A stretch of DNA of 64,000 nucleotides from JACRAV01 sp964571235 (lineage in GTDB: Bacteria > Zixibacteria > MSB-5A5 > GN15 > FEB-12). This document shows, one piece after another, positions 1 to 9,220 of the stretch. The notes beneath the pieces were generated by a model. That model ran no database searches. It saw only the letters and a list, made by a program, of their open reading frames with translations, and was not told the DNA's origin. The stretch covers positions 682,001-746,000 of the forward strand of contig CAZNAI010000003.1 in the NCBI GenBank assembly GCA_964571235.1, written 5' to 3'. Within the stretch, counting starts at the first letter, position 1. Every line of letters begins with the position of its first letter. The position numbers were made by a program, and so were the translations under genes.

Positions 1-2
1 TT

Positions 3-173
3 GACGACCGTACTCCGATAGAAGACCGCCTGCGCGAATTTTTGGGTAAAGATTACCCGCCGCAATACGAGGAACAAATCAAAGCGTATTTCCGGGCGCT
101 CCTCAAATCAGAATCGTCGCAGGGTGGTTCATCCCCGGTGACCGAGCCAACCCCCGCAACGCAGAATAAGTAG
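3..173 (+). CDS. 3' end of an unrecognised protein (partial)
   Basis: The window opens inside a reading frame that ends in TAG at 171-173. The visible 56 residues are charged and Tyr/Gln-rich in the first part (a stretch reading YPPQYEEQIKAYFRALL) and then a low-complexity Ser/Thr/Pro/Gln tail. Short endings of this kind, a helical YPPxY..xxYFRAL segment followed by a disordered tail, occur in large membrane proteins encoded beside TPR and VWA genes, but that is only an impression and I cannot name the family. The stop codon touches the start region of the next gene, so the two are probably one operon. Confidence 0.55.
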   Translation, partial: DDRTPIEDRLREFLGKDYPPQYEEQIKAYFRALLKSESSQGGSSPVTEPTPATQNK

Positions 174-181
174 TGGGGGAG

Positions 182-1993
182 ATGCGTATCCGATCCTGTC
201 GTTTTGTTCTCGGTTGTATTGCGATTGTCTTCTGGGCACAAGTGGTTTCGGCGGAACAACCGGCCGACGCGACCTACGAAGACAAGATCACAGCCGTCCG
301 GCAATTGATTAAATCGAAAAATGTCGACGGCGCTATCGCCATGCTCGAAGTGATGTTCGAGTCACGCGCCGACGATCAGCTTGTAGTCAATCTCCTTCGC
401 AATTGTTACGAAGATACGCGAAACTGGGGGAAAGCCGAACTACTGGCGCGGCGACTGGTTGAGCGCGATCCCGGCAATTACAACTGGCGGCTCTATCTGG
501 CCGAGTCTCTGGCCAAAGAAAATCTGGTAGATTCAGCGGTGCGGGCATACAAAGAGACCTTTGCCATGACGCCGGCATCCGATTCGGGGCGGTATTACGC
601 AATCTTACACAGCATGATGGCGTTCGGCGCTCATAGCGGCGCACTTGAAATTGTAGATTCAGTACGGGCTCGATCAGGCAATACACGTGCGTTCGGGCTT
701 CAGCGCGGTCAGCTCCTGCAAATGGAACGTCGGTTCGCCGAGGCGACAGAAGAGATGTTCACAGTGCTGGCCACTGACACCGGATACGCGGCAGGCGACG
801 CCGAGGCACAGCTATTGAGCCTACTGGCCTACCCCGAAGCCACTGCTGAGGCCGAGAGAGTGCTGAGTTCAATTTCAAGCGAAGTCAACAGCGGCAGGGC
901 GCTGAGGCTGTTGATGACTCACGCTATCAAGTCGGGACAATACGATCGGGCGCTGGCGTTTGCCATTCGCCAGGACACGATTCAAAAAGGCGAGGGCCAG
1001 CCGCTGGCAGACTTTGTCCGCCAGTGTTTTGACCGAAGGGCGTATGATCCAGTGGTTAAAGGCGCCGATTACACTCTGGCCCGCTACAAAAACGGCTCGT
1101 TCATGTCGGAACTGCGCTTTGACCGGGCGGAGGCGCTTGCAATTCTGGGCCATCATGACGCGGCCTTGTCGGCGTACCGCGAGATAGCTTCCGCCGCACC
1201 CACGCCGGCCGATTTGTCCGAGGCCTACTGCGGCATCGCGATTTTGTATCTCGACCAGTTGAACGATCCAACCAGTGCACGGACCTACTTTGACAGTGTA
1301 AAAGCACAGTCCGGGCGTGGACTGCCGTATCTCAGAGCAGTTCGACTGGCGCCGCTGTGCGATATTCGCGGAGGCGACTACGCATCGGCGAGAATCACAC
1401 TGAACCGAATTATCGAGCAGAGATTTTCCGATGACATCATGGAAGAGGCGGAGTACCGTCTGGCGATTTTGGATTTGTTCGAGCACAGGTTTGATTCCAC
1501 CAAAGCGGCCCTTAAGAAACTGACTGTCGATCATCCGCGGGGGTTGTATGTCAACGACGCCATGCAACTGATGATTGATATGGATCCGGTACTTCCCGAT
1601 ACGACTTTGCTGGTTCTGTATGCGCGGGGTGTCGAATGCGAGATGAGGCGAATGACTGATTCGGCGCGTCGGGCACTGGGTAAGTTAATCGACGCCACCG
1701 ATCAGAAGTTGGCCGATGTGGCGCTCTATCGTTTGGCCAAAATGGAGCTTGAACAAAGCGACACAACCGCCACCTTGCGGGCGCTGGATCATCTCACCGA
1801 GAATTTCGCAGAGTCATTTTACCGGCCGTATGGATTGAAACTGAAAGCCGACCTGATTGTTGACCGACCGGGTGAGCGGGACAAGGCGCGACTGATCTAC
1901 CGCGAACTTCTGGAAAAGTACCCGAACTCGCCGTTTGCTTCTGATGCCCGCACGCGCTTACGGGCGCTTGAAAAAGAAGGGCGGGTCGGTTAG
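182..1993 (+). CDS. secreted tetratricopeptide-repeat protein
   Basis: A 603-residue protein with an N-terminal signal peptide (basic MRIRSCR, hydrophobic core, cleavage near VSA-EQ at about residue 24) and degenerate TPR helices throughout, for example a repeat near residues 70-105 (GKAELLARRLVERDPGN) and a C-terminal repeat (KARLIYRELLEKYPNSPFA). It should act in the periplasm as a protein-interaction scaffold; no catalytic domain is visible. A GTG at 173 overlaps the stop of the preceding gene, but the ATG at 182 is preferred because GGGGGAG immediately before it can serve as a ribosome binding site and it begins directly at the signal peptide. Its end overlaps the convergent small gene by four bases. 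Confidence 0.85.
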   Translation: MRIRSCRFVLGCIAIVFWAQVVSAEQPADATYEDKITAVRQLIKSKNVDGAIAMLEVMFESRADDQLVVNLLRNCYEDTRNWGKAELLARRLVERDPGNYNWRLYLAESLAKENLVDSAVRAYKETFAMTPASDSGRYYAILHSMMAFGAHSGALEIVDSVRARSGNTRAFGLQRGQLLQMERRFAEATEEMFTVLATDTGYAAGDAEAQLLSLLAYPEATAEAERVLSSISSEVNSGRALRLLMTHAIKSGQYDRALAFAIRQDTIQKGEGQPLADFVRQCFDRRAYDPVVKGADYTLARYKNGSFMSELRFDRAEALAILGHHDAALSAYREIASAAPTPADLSEAYCGIAILYLDQLNDPTSARTYFDSVKAQSGRGLPYLRAVRLAPLCDIRGGDYASARITLNRIIEQRFSDDIMEEAEYRLAILDLFEHRFDSTKAALKKLTVDHPRGLYVNDAMQLMIDMDPVLPDTTLLVLYARGVECEMRRMTDSARRALGKLIDATDQKLADVALYRLAKMELEQSDTTATLRALDHLTENFAESFYRPYGLKLKADLIVDRPGERDKARLIYRELLEKYPNSPFASDARTRLRALEKEGRVG

Positions 1994-2238
1994 TAATCCG
2001 AGAGCGCCTTCTGGGTCGATTTCATTTCGGAAATCTGACGTTCCAGATCGAAAATTCTCGCCTGCACGCTTTCGAACTTGTGTTCTTTGCGCTTGGCGGT
2101 CGTGCGAACCAACAGGCCCATCGAAATCAGCATAAACAGAATCGAGTTGATGGTGCGAAAAATATCGCCCATGTTGAAAATAGTGTCGAGAAACGCCGCG
2201 ATTCCCAGACAGAACAGAATTGAACACCAGAGATACAT
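1990..2238 (-). CDS. small two-helix membrane protein
   Basis: An 82-residue protein of unknown function. Two hydrophobic segments (about residues 1-18 and 29-46) are followed by a charged, helical tail (KRKEHKFESVQARIFDLERQISEMKS) with heptad-like spacing that could form a short coiled coil in the cytoplasm. The ATG at 2238 is preceded by GGAGG with five bases between, so I prefer it over the TTG at 2250. It lies tail to tail with the TPR gene and head to head with the DUF2723 gene. No family is recognised; the membrane pattern and the good ribosome binding site support it as a real gene. Confidence 0.7.
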   Translation of the reverse strand: MYLWCSILFCLGIAAFLDTIFNMGDIFRTINSILFMLISMGLLVRTTAKRKEHKFESVQARIFDLERQISEMKSTQKALSDY

Positions 2239-2283
2239 AGTTGCCTCCAAATTTGTCAGGACACCCTGCGCCTGATTTTGATT

Positions 2284-2312
2284 TTGACTTGGGCGGGTAC
2301 ATTCCGTATCCT
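2284..2312 (+). promoter_or_regulatory. putative sigma70-type promoter of the DUF2723 gene
   Basis: TTGACT (2284-2289), a 17-base spacer and TATCCT (2307-2312) lie in the gap between two divergent genes and would give a 5' leader of about 65 bases before the ATG at 2387. Pattern match only. Confidence 0.4.
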
Positions 2313-2386
2313 ACCGCCCGCGTGCGCTCGGGTCCTATTATATTATCGGCAAACGACTTCCAAGGTTTAGAGGAGACTTCTGCACA

Positions 2387-5131
2387 ATGACACAACGGCC
2401 GGCTGACCGGATGTACTGGGGAGGGGCGATCTTTGTTTGGCTGGGGTCGTTCATTGTCTACTGGCTGACTGTACAGCGCTCAATACCGTTCTGGGATTGC
2501 GGCGAGTTTATCGCCGCCGCGGCGTCCCTGGGAATTCCTCATCCGCCCGGAACTCCGCTCTTCATGTTGATAGGACGTGTCTTTTCAATCCTGCCAATTG
2601 TCGACGACATTTCTTTTCGCATCAATCTAATCTCGATCATTTCGTCGGCAACTACGGCAATGCTGGCTTACCTGATTACGTCGCGGATTATCCGGTACTT
2701 CTTTGCTGATCCGGACGAACTGCCGAACCGCATTGTGACTCTGGCCGGCGCCGTTGCCGGCGGGTTTTTTGTCGCCTTTGGCGCCACCAATTGGAGCAAC
2801 TCGGTCGAAGCCGAAGTGTATGGCATAGCCATGGCGCTTTCCATGCTGATTCTCTTGCTTTCGCTGAAGTATTACGAAGAACGGGGGAGCCAGAACAGGG
2901 TCAAGTATATGGTTCTGGCGATGTATCTGGCGATGCTCGGGGTAGGCATTCATATGACGGTCTTTCTGGTCGTTCCGACCTGTGCGCTGGTGTTCATGCT
3001 CAACGATGACGCTCCTCGCCGCGACTGGGTGGTAGTGAGCCTGTTCATGATCGCCGAACTGCTGTTGATCTTGCTCTTCTCGAATACGCAACCGGGAGTC
3101 AAGGGATTCTACACGGTTTCGTTTGTCCTTGGTCTGGCCGTGCTGGCGCTGATCTACCGGTCGATAAACTGGGGGAGAGCGATAGCGATTGTTTCTATCT
3201 GTACGGTGATGGTTGGATTTTCCGAGTTCATAACACTTGCCCTGCCGGTCGGCACGGGTATCCTGCTGTTGTTCGGGTATCTTTCGCGAACGGGGAAGAT
3301 CCAATTCGAGTGGCGTTCCGGAATAGCGATCATCCTTTTGGCGGTTATCGGATTCTCTGTTCATTTGTACATGCCGATTAGATCGTCACAAAACCCCCGT
3401 ATAGATGAAAACATGACCTCGCGAGGGTACCGTCAGTTTGTCTATGCGCTTGACCGCAAGCAATACGGTCAGGTGTCGATGGTCGACCGGATGTTCCAGC
3501 GGCGCGGTGAGTGGGAAAATCAATTCGGCCGGCACGCCCACATGGGATTCTGGTCGTACTTCGAAGAACAGTATTCCGGGGCCGGATGGAAATTCGCGCC
3601 TTTTCTCGCTTTGGGATTACTGGGGCTTGGCGTGACGGCTCGCCGCAAAATGGAAATTGGATTGCCGCTGTTGACCTTGTTCTTGCTCAGCTCGGCGGGC
3701 CTGGTGCTATATATGAATTTCGCCGACGGCACCCGCTACAACTTTGACACTGGTGACGCGTATCTTGAAGTCCGCGACCGCGATTATTTCTTTACCCCGG
3801 CCTTTGTCGTATTCGGGATCGCCATCGGACTCGGAATTTCCGCGGCGCTGGCTTGGCTTTCGGAGCGATTGGGTCGCGACTCCGATTTGAAAAAGCGAAT
3901 CGCCTATGCCGGAATGGCGCTGGCGATATTGCCGTCGATTGCACTGGCCGACAACTGGAATGAAAACAACCGGCGCGACAACACGCTGGCGTACAACTAT
4001 GCCAAGAACCTTTTGGATTCATGTGACAAGGACGCCATTTTGTTTACGTCGGGGGATAACGACACCTTTCCGGTCTGGGCGCTCCAGGAGGCGTACGGCT
4101 ACCGCAAGGATGTCAGAGTTGTCAATCTGTCGCTACTGAACACCGACTGGTATGTCGAGCAGATGAAATTCACATATAACGTCCCGATCTCGTTGACGCG
4201 CGAACAGATCCGCCATACCGTGTTCATGGAACAAAACGGCGAGGAGTATTCGCGTCCGGCGGAGAAATTCGTTGACCGGGCGCGCGGCCGCACGGCCTAC
4301 ATGGTGCCGGTTGGGTATGACAATCGTATCCTGACGATTGCCAATATGCTGATGGACGATATCGTGCTGGAGAACCGCTGGAAACACCCGATATGTTTCA
4401 GTTCGCCGCCCTATGCCGAGTCGCCGCTTAGGTTACAGGAGCGGACTATCCAGACCGGCGTCGCTTATCGCCTTGATCGCGATACGTCGATGAACGCAAT
4501 CGATCTGGAGAAATCGGATTCGCTGTATCGGTCAGTGTATTCGTTCGGCCAATTGAACAGTTCAAGGGTCTATCGCGAAGAAAACGCCACCGGGCTTTTT
4601 ATGGCCAGTGGGATGTTTTCCTCGCGGGTGTGCGATGGCTTTCTAGCCACCGGCGACACTGCTCGCGCAGTCCGATTGAATGACCATATGCGAAAAGTAT
4701 ATCCGGAATATTGGCAGTCGTATCTGCAAATGGCGGAGATCTACACTGCCCAGGGGGACACCACTAAGATTACGCCTTTGTACAAGACGCTGTTGGACAC
4801 GTTGTCGGCCAATCTTAAAACTAATCCCAAGAACACTTACTATCTTCAGGATCGCGGGATGATTTCAATTGAGATTTTCAAACGGACAAAGGACTCGGCG
4901 CTCCTCAAATCCGGGACCGCCGACCTGATCGCCGCATTCGAAGAAAATCCCAACAGTGCCTATGCATTTCGCAAACTGGTGACTTCGCTGGGACAAGTGG
5001 GAAACTTTACCGCCATCCGATCAGCGGCCGAGCAGTACAGCCGGTACGGCGTGAATCTGGGTGATCCTCTACTAAATCAGATACTGGGGCGAAATCAGTC
5101 CTCTGCGCCCCAGCCGCGTCAGGAAATGTAG
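2387..5131 (+). CDS. DUF2723 family membrane glycosyltransferase-like protein
   Basis: A 914-residue polytopic membrane protein of the DUF2723 family, which is related to human TMEM260 and belongs to the GT-C type of glycosyltransferases that use lipid-linked sugars. The family signature is clear at residues 37-58: D-C-G-E at 37-40 and HPPGTPL at 52-58, directly after the first membrane span. About a dozen membrane segments fill residues 10-520. A soluble C-terminal domain (from about 530) includes a conserved SGDNDTFPVWALQE stretch and ends in TPR-like helices. An RBS (GAGGAG) sits nine bases before the ATG. The acceptor is unknown; O-mannosylation-like modification of surface proteins is inference from the eukaryotic relative. 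Confidence 0.9.
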   Translation: MTQRPADRMYWGGAIFVWLGSFIVYWLTVQRSIPFWDCGEFIAAAASLGIPHPPGTPLFMLIGRVFSILPIVDDISFRINLISIISSATTAMLAYLITSRIIRYFFADPDELPNRIVTLAGAVAGGFFVAFGATNWSNSVEAEVYGIAMALSMLILLLSLKYYEERGSQNRVKYMVLAMYLAMLGVGIHMTVFLVVPTCALVFMLNDDAPRRDWVVVSLFMIAELLLILLFSNTQPGVKGFYTVSFVLGLAVLALIYRSINWGRAIAIVSICTVMVGFSEFITLALPVGTGILLLFGYLSRTGKIQFEWRSGIAIILLAVIGFSVHLYMPIRSSQNPRIDENMTSRGYRQFVYALDRKQYGQVSMVDRMFQRRGEWENQFGRHAHMGFWSYFEEQYSGAGWKFAPFLALGLLGLGVTARRKMEIGLPLLTLFLLSSAGLVLYMNFADGTRYNFDTGDAYLEVRDRDYFFTPAFVVFGIAIGLGISAALAWLSERLGRDSDLKKRIAYAGMALAILPSIALADNWNENNRRDNTLAYNYAKNLLDSCDKDAILFTSGDNDTFPVWALQEAYGYRKDVRVVNLSLLNTDWYVEQMKFTYNVPISLTREQIRHTVFMEQNGEEYSRPAEKFVDRARGRTAYMVPVGYDNRILTIANMLMDDIVLENRWKHPICFSSPPYAESPLRLQERTIQTGVAYRLDRDTSMNAIDLEKSDSLYRSVYSFGQLNSSRVYREENATGLFMASGMFSSRVCDGFLATGDTARAVRLNDHMRKVYPEYWQSYLQMAEIYTAQGDTTKITPLYKTLLDTLSANLKTNPKNTYYLQDRGMISIEIFKRTKDSALLKSGTADLIAAFEENPNSAYAFRKLVTSLGQVGNFTAIRSAAEQYSRYGVNLGDPLLNQILGRNQSSAPQPRQEM

Positions 5132-5142
5132 CTGAGGCCGGC

Positions 5143-5583
5143 CTATCCGATCAGCTTGTAGTCGGGGCGACGGCGGTATTGGCCGTTGACTCGCTCCATC
5201 ATCTGCTCGTCGACAAACTGAAGTCGTATCTGGCGGGAGTCGGCGTGAAAACGATTGATGATCCGGTCGACTTCGGCTTCTGAGTATGTTCGCTGAGGTT
5301 CAAACTGAGCGAGGATATAGTCGAGCAGGTCTTTTCGGCCGGCCCGACCGGCGATGATCTGCTCGGCCTGAGCGGTGACAGTCGCCAGTTTCTTGGCGCG
5401 AATGCTCCGATTTGAATTCTTCTCAAGCCACTGCGAGACCGCCTTTTCAGGGATTCGCCACTCTTTGCCGATTTTGTATGCCTCGATTTCACCCGCCTGG
5501 ACTTTGCGGGTGAGAACCTGAACGTTCATCTTGAGTTTCTGGGCCAGTTCGGTGGTAGTAAAGAACTCAGTTTCCCTGATCAT
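5143..5583 (-). CDS. excisionase-type helix-turn-helix DNA-binding protein
   Basis: A 146-residue protein whose N-terminal 55 residues match the MerR/excisionase-like winged helix (HTH_17) family: FTTTELAQKLKMN, then QAGEIEAYKIGKEWRIPEKAVSQWLEK. That module reads DNA in small regulators. The C-terminal part (about 75-146) is basic and helical and is not recognised; it includes FEPQRTYSEAEVDRIINRF, which resembles the DUF2087 type of C-terminal tail. I chose the ATG at 5583, with AAGGA ten bases before it, over a TTG at 5592. Target genes cannot be told from the sequence. It converges on the DUF2723 gene and is divergent from the EamA transporter. Confidence 0.8.
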   Translation of the reverse strand: MIRETEFFTTTELAQKLKMNVQVLTRKVQAGEIEAYKIGKEWRIPEKAVSQWLEKNSNRSIRAKKLATVTAQAEQIIAGRAGRKDLLDYILAQFEPQRTYSEAEVDRIINRFHADSRQIRLQFVDEQMMERVNGQYRRRPDYKLIG

Positions 5584-5757
5584 GTTTGTCAATTCCTTGT
5601 GCCGGTATAGGATTCAAGTTCATCGGTGACGTCTGCCTATATATGCCCCTTACGAAAGTGATTCAACAAAATGTTTTCACAGAATTAATTTTCTTGGTCG
5701 ACCGACAGGCGGGCAATACCTTGGAACCAGGCCGACCTGTGAAGGAGAAACGGAACC

Positions 5758-6651
5758 GTGACTATCTTTGTCTATATCGTCCTGTGTTTGATTTGGGGAT
5801 CGACCTGGATGGCGATCAAGCTTGGGCTTTCCGACGCCCCTCCGTTTTGGTCGGCGTCCGTGCGTTTCATGCTGGCAATTGCGATTCTGCTTGTGATCTT
5901 GCGCGTGCGGGGGACACGCCTATCCGCCCAAAAATCCGATTGGCTGGTCCACACCGGGCCGGGACTACTGATGTACGGCGTCAGCTACGGCTCTGTCTAT
6001 CTGGCGGAACAATTTATCAGTTCGTCACTGACCGCCGTGCTTTTCAGTACATTCCCTATATTCGTTGCGCTGATGTCACACTGGATTCTGCCGAGCGATC
6101 GGTTGCGAGGATTGGCCTGGCCGGGAATGGTTATTGGTCTGGCCGGGGTGGTTGTCATATCGTGGCATTCGCTGGAGCTATCGGGTGATCTGTTTGCGGG
6201 GGCAATGCTTGGTGTGCTGGCGTCTTTGGCGTCGGCGACCGGTGTGGTCCTGCACCGACGGCACGCAGTGAAAGTCGACATTGTCGCCGCGGCGACGATG
6301 CAAATGTCGCTCGGAATCCTGCTCTTGTTGGGCGGTGCACTCACTACCGAATCGATTGCCGATATGCGTTGGACTGCGGTATCGATTGGCTCGATTGTCT
6401 ATCTGGCGGTCCTGGGAACAGTGATCGGATTTTTGGGATACTACTGGCTGATGACCCATATTAGCGTTGTGTCGGCGGCGATGATTGCTTTTGTCACGCC
6501 GCTGGTGGCGTCGCTGATCGGCGTGTTCTTCTTTGATGAATCATTTAGCGCACCGACAGCGGTCGGTGGCGCGATGATTCTCTTTTCGGTCGCTTTGGTT
6601 ACCTGGTCACGCCGCACAGTCGCGCCGCCGCTCGTAGTCGCGGAGCCCTAA
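5758..6651 (+). CDS. EamA/DMT family transporter
   Basis: A 297-residue inner-membrane protein with ten hydrophobic segments arranged as two EamA repeats (about residues 2-140 and 150-290). The opening IWGSTWMAIKLGL is the typical first helix of drug/metabolite transporter superfamily exporters of the YedA/RhaT group. The substrate cannot be deduced. The start is GTG at 5758 with GAAGGAG ten bases upstream. It overlaps the convergent beta-helix gene by four bases at its 3' end. Confidence 0.88.
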   Translation: MTIFVYIVLCLIWGSTWMAIKLGLSDAPPFWSASVRFMLAIAILLVILRVRGTRLSAQKSDWLVHTGPGLLMYGVSYGSVYLAEQFISSSLTAVLFSTFPIFVALMSHWILPSDRLRGLAWPGMVIGLAGVVVISWHSLELSGDLFAGAMLGVLASLASATGVVLHRRHAVKVDIVAAATMQMSLGILLLLGGALTTESIADMRWTAVSIGSIVYLAVLGTVIGFLGYYWLMTHISVVSAAMIAFVTPLVASLIGVFFFDESFSAPTAVGGAMILFSVALVTWSRRTVAPPLVVAEP

Positions 6652-8582
6652 CGATCGATTCCAATGCCAATCTCGAATGGGTCGGGATTCTCCGGATGAT
6701 TCTTCGGACCTATCCAGCGTGTGGAATTAGAGGCATACTGTTCGTTATACGTGTCGTTCCCACCGCCGTCGATAAACAGACCGAAACAGTCGAGCAATGA
6801 ACGCGGTCCCTGGTCACTCCCGTTGGCCCGGCCCAATGTTGTGCCGCTCTTAGAAATGTAGAGGTCATCGCCAATATGATCGTGGAAAATTCCCATCCCG
6901 TTGGCATTACCCCCGCCAAGCGAGAGATTGGGAACCGTGTACGAATCGTTGCCGGTGCGCTCATTGAGATAGCCGATACTGAAGTCATGCCCGGCTCCAT
7001 TCGCCATGTTCATCGTCGAAACATAGCTGTCGTTCCCGTCGAAATCGTCAAGATACCCAATAGCAAAATGCGCGGCCGATCCCTGCACATACCAGACGCC
7101 GTTGTAGGTGTCGTCTCCGGACAAATCATACAGCGATCCCACCGCAAACCAGTATCCGCACCCTTGCGCGAAAAGACCCGCTGAATACGAGTCGTTACCA
7201 GCAAGATCGGCGAGAATGCCTACTCCGCCCGCCCAACTGTGGCCGTCGATAAAGTCGGCGCGGCGTCCGAACCCGCACCCTTGCGCGAGTGAAGAATTGT
7301 GGTCTTTGGTTTGCGACGACGGGCTGAATAACTTGATGTCCTCGGCGACATATTTGTCATCGCCGGAGGCATTAACAAGCAAGCCGCATCCACGGGTGTA
7401 GCCGAATCCCTGAGCACTTGACCAGCAGTAAAGCGAGTCGTTGCCAGAGCTGTCGATCAACATCCCAATGCCGAAGACCCCGCACCCCTGGGTGAAATGC
7501 TTGCCGACATAGAGGTCCTTTCCGGCATGGTCCATTAAAATACCGGCGCCGAAAATCCCGCACCCGAGCGAGGCGTTGGCGGTTTGGTAGATGTCATCGC
7601 CTGATTTATCAATCAGAATATTAATTCCGATCACTCCGCCGGCGAACCCCTGAGTGGTGGAGTCCTCGTTGAGGTACTGGTCGTTGCCGGCGGCGTCAAC
7701 AATGATCGCATACGGCGAAGGGCCGAATCCGGTCGGGAACTTGTACAGGTCGTCCCCGCCGCCGTCCAGGATGAGCAGAGGGGCCTCAAGATACTCGTAC
7801 TTGTCGTTCCCCTTGGTCCCCACGACAATGAGTCCATGACGGGTCTTGATTTCAATCTTGTCGGTAGGGAACTGGCAGAGTGAAATAGAGTCGGCGGCGC
7901 GACGGGCGGCTTCGACGACATCTTCAATCCCGGCAGTCATCGCGCCAAAGTCAACCTGAGCGGCGAGCTGTTCGACAAACTCGCGGTCATCTTCTTTTTC
8001 AGTTAAGAAAAACTCCATGAGCCGACTTCTATTTTTTCCCTTTTCGATCTTGTCGACCGCTTTGGCAAAAGCAAAATCTTTATCATTAGCAATTTCCCAA
8101 ATCAAATCAATTTTCCTGCGCAAGGCGGCATATTGGTCGCTGGTGAGCAAGTTTCGGGAGGTAGCCAGATCGACATGGCGGGCGGTATCCGAAAATTTTG
8201 TGTATTTCTCCAGCGGATCGCCGATCAAACCGCGCCGAACCGGCTGATCAATTTTGCGGGCGCAAAATGCAGTTAGCGCGGTGATATTGGAAATATCAGT
8301 TTCGATTTGAGTGACATTAAGGTCGGCGTATTTGGGGAGCTTGAAGGGGTTTTTGTGGAGCATAGTGAAGTACGAAAGTCGCCATGCGTCGCCCCCCCAT
8401 CCGGCCATTTCGTCCTGGTCGAATCTGAATTGGTCGCGAGTCATGCCGACCTGCGAAAGAGCCGAATCGATCAGTTCGGCTTGCTGTAGACCGTCCTCGC
8501 GAGCCGGTATCGATTGTCCCTCTGCCGAGGTAACCAAAGCCAGCAGAGTAGTTAAGCAAAGAGCGTATCGCAACACCGTCAC
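6648..8582 (-). CDS. secreted protein with Gly-Asn-Asp/Asp-rich beta-helix-like repeats
   Basis: A 644-residue exported protein. After a signal peptide (about residues 1-22, ending SAEGQ) comes a helical domain to about residue 250, then roughly fifteen repeats of 20-25 residues built on a G-N/D-D-x-Y core (for example GNDKYEYL, GGGDDLYKF, AAGNDQYLN, SGDDIYQT, SSGNDSLYC), alternating with Gly-rich segments such as QGCGVFGIGML. The spacing suggests a parallel beta-helix or beta-roll with one Asp-rich turn per coil, which may bind calcium. The family is not one I can name. The start is GTG, overlapping the stop of the upstream GNAT gene as GTGA, so translation is probably coupled. Confidence 0.8.
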   Translation of the reverse strand: MTVLRYALCLTTLLALVTSAEGQSIPAREDGLQQAELIDSALSQVGMTRDQFRFDQDEMAGWGGDAWRLSYFTMLHKNPFKLPKYADLNVTQIETDISNITALTAFCARKIDQPVRRGLIGDPLEKYTKFSDTARHVDLATSRNLLTSDQYAALRRKIDLIWEIANDKDFAFAKAVDKIEKGKNRSRLMEFFLTEKEDDREFVEQLAAQVDFGAMTAGIEDVVEAARRAADSISLCQFPTDKIEIKTRHGLIVVGTKGNDKYEYLEAPLLILDGGGDDLYKFPTGFGPSPYAIIVDAAGNDQYLNEDSTTQGFAGGVIGINILIDKSGDDIYQTANASLGCGIFGAGILMDHAGKDLYVGKHFTQGCGVFGIGMLIDSSGNDSLYCWSSAQGFGYTRGCGLLVNASGDDKYVAEDIKLFSPSSQTKDHNSSLAQGCGFGRRADFIDGHSWAGGVGILADLAGNDSYSAGLFAQGCGYWFAVGSLYDLSGDDTYNGVWYVQGSAAHFAIGYLDDFDGNDSYVSTMNMANGAGHDFSIGYLNERTGNDSYTVPNLSLGGGNANGMGIFHDHIGDDLYISKSGTTLGRANGSDQGPRSLLDCFGLFIDGGGNDTYNEQYASNSTRWIGPKNHPENPDPFEIGIGIDR

Positions 8583-9085
8583 TTATCCTCCTTGTATTCG
8601 CTTTCCAGAAGCGAATAGCACAACAAGTCCACAAATTCGCCATTGATCACCAAAGACTCCCGCATGGTCCCTTCGTGCCGGAAGTTCATCCCGCCGACCA
8701 GTTTCTCCGACCTGAGATTGCCGCGACAAACGGCGACAAACACACGGTGCATCTTGAGCACTTTGAAGGCGTGCTGTAGCATCTCGTTGAGCACAGCGCG
8801 GCCGACCCCTGTGCCCCAAAGACCGGGGACGCCGACCACCACCGCCAATTCGCATTTGCGGTTTTTCTCGTCGATCGATTCGATAGCGGCGTACCCAACC
8901 GATACATCATTTGCCAGGATCAGCTTGAGCCACGTTTTGGGGTTTTCACGCAGACGCTCAAACCACGCGGTGATCTCAGGTTTGGTTTTCAGACGATTGG
9001 ACAGGTATTCATTGACGATTGGGCTATTGCGCCACATCAGGACAAGGTCAAGATCGTCAGCCACCAGATCGCGTAGAGATACCAT
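8579..9085 (-). CDS. GNAT N-acetyltransferase, RimJ/RimL type
   Basis: A 168-residue acetyltransferase that would move acetyl from acetyl-CoA to an amine. The fold is evident: N-terminal LRDLVADDLDLVLMWRNSP, a central VGYAAIESID strand, the acetyl-CoA loop VVVGVPGLWGTGVGRAVLNEMLQHAF (motif A, Q/R-x-x-G-x-G/A variant), and HRVFVAVCRGNLRSEKLVGGMNFRHEG, typical of RimJ/RimL relatives. I chose ATG at 9085; a GTG at 9094 is also possible. It is the first gene of a two-gene operon with the secreted repeat protein, a pairing I cannot explain. The substrate is unknown. Confidence 0.82.
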   Translation of the reverse strand: MVSLRDLVADDLDLVLMWRNSPIVNEYLSNRLKTKPEITAWFERLRENPKTWLKLILANDVSVGYAAIESIDEKNRKCELAVVVGVPGLWGTGVGRAVLNEMLQHAFKVLKMHRVFVAVCRGNLRSEKLVGGMNFRHEGTMRESLVINGEFVDLLCYSLLESEYKEDK

Positions 9086-9147
9086 AGATACCACATAAGA
9101 TAGTTAGACGGGAACGTCAGGACAGCTAAAAGTGAGGCATCTTACAG

Positions 9148-9192
9148 TTGCACCGATAGCAGAAACAGGATATATTATGTGAAATTTGTCAC
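9148..9192 (+). promoter_or_regulatory. putative glnA promoter and adjacent inverted repeat
   Basis: TTGCAC (9148-9153), 17 bases, TATATT (9171-9176) form a plausible sigma70 promoter with a start near 9184. The sequence GTGAAATTTGTCAC (9179-9192) is an inverted repeat (GTGA/TCAC) lying over the predicted start, a position suited to a repressor operator. No sigma54-type GG-N10-GC element is seen. Confidence 0.4.
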
Positions 9193-9220
9193 AAGATAGT
9201 CAGTTGAGAAGGAGTGACCG

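Noticed and set aside
2627..3364. 245-codon frame antisense to the DUF2723 gene
   Set aside because: Composition is dominated by Arg/Gln/His, the usual shadow of a membrane protein gene on the other strand.
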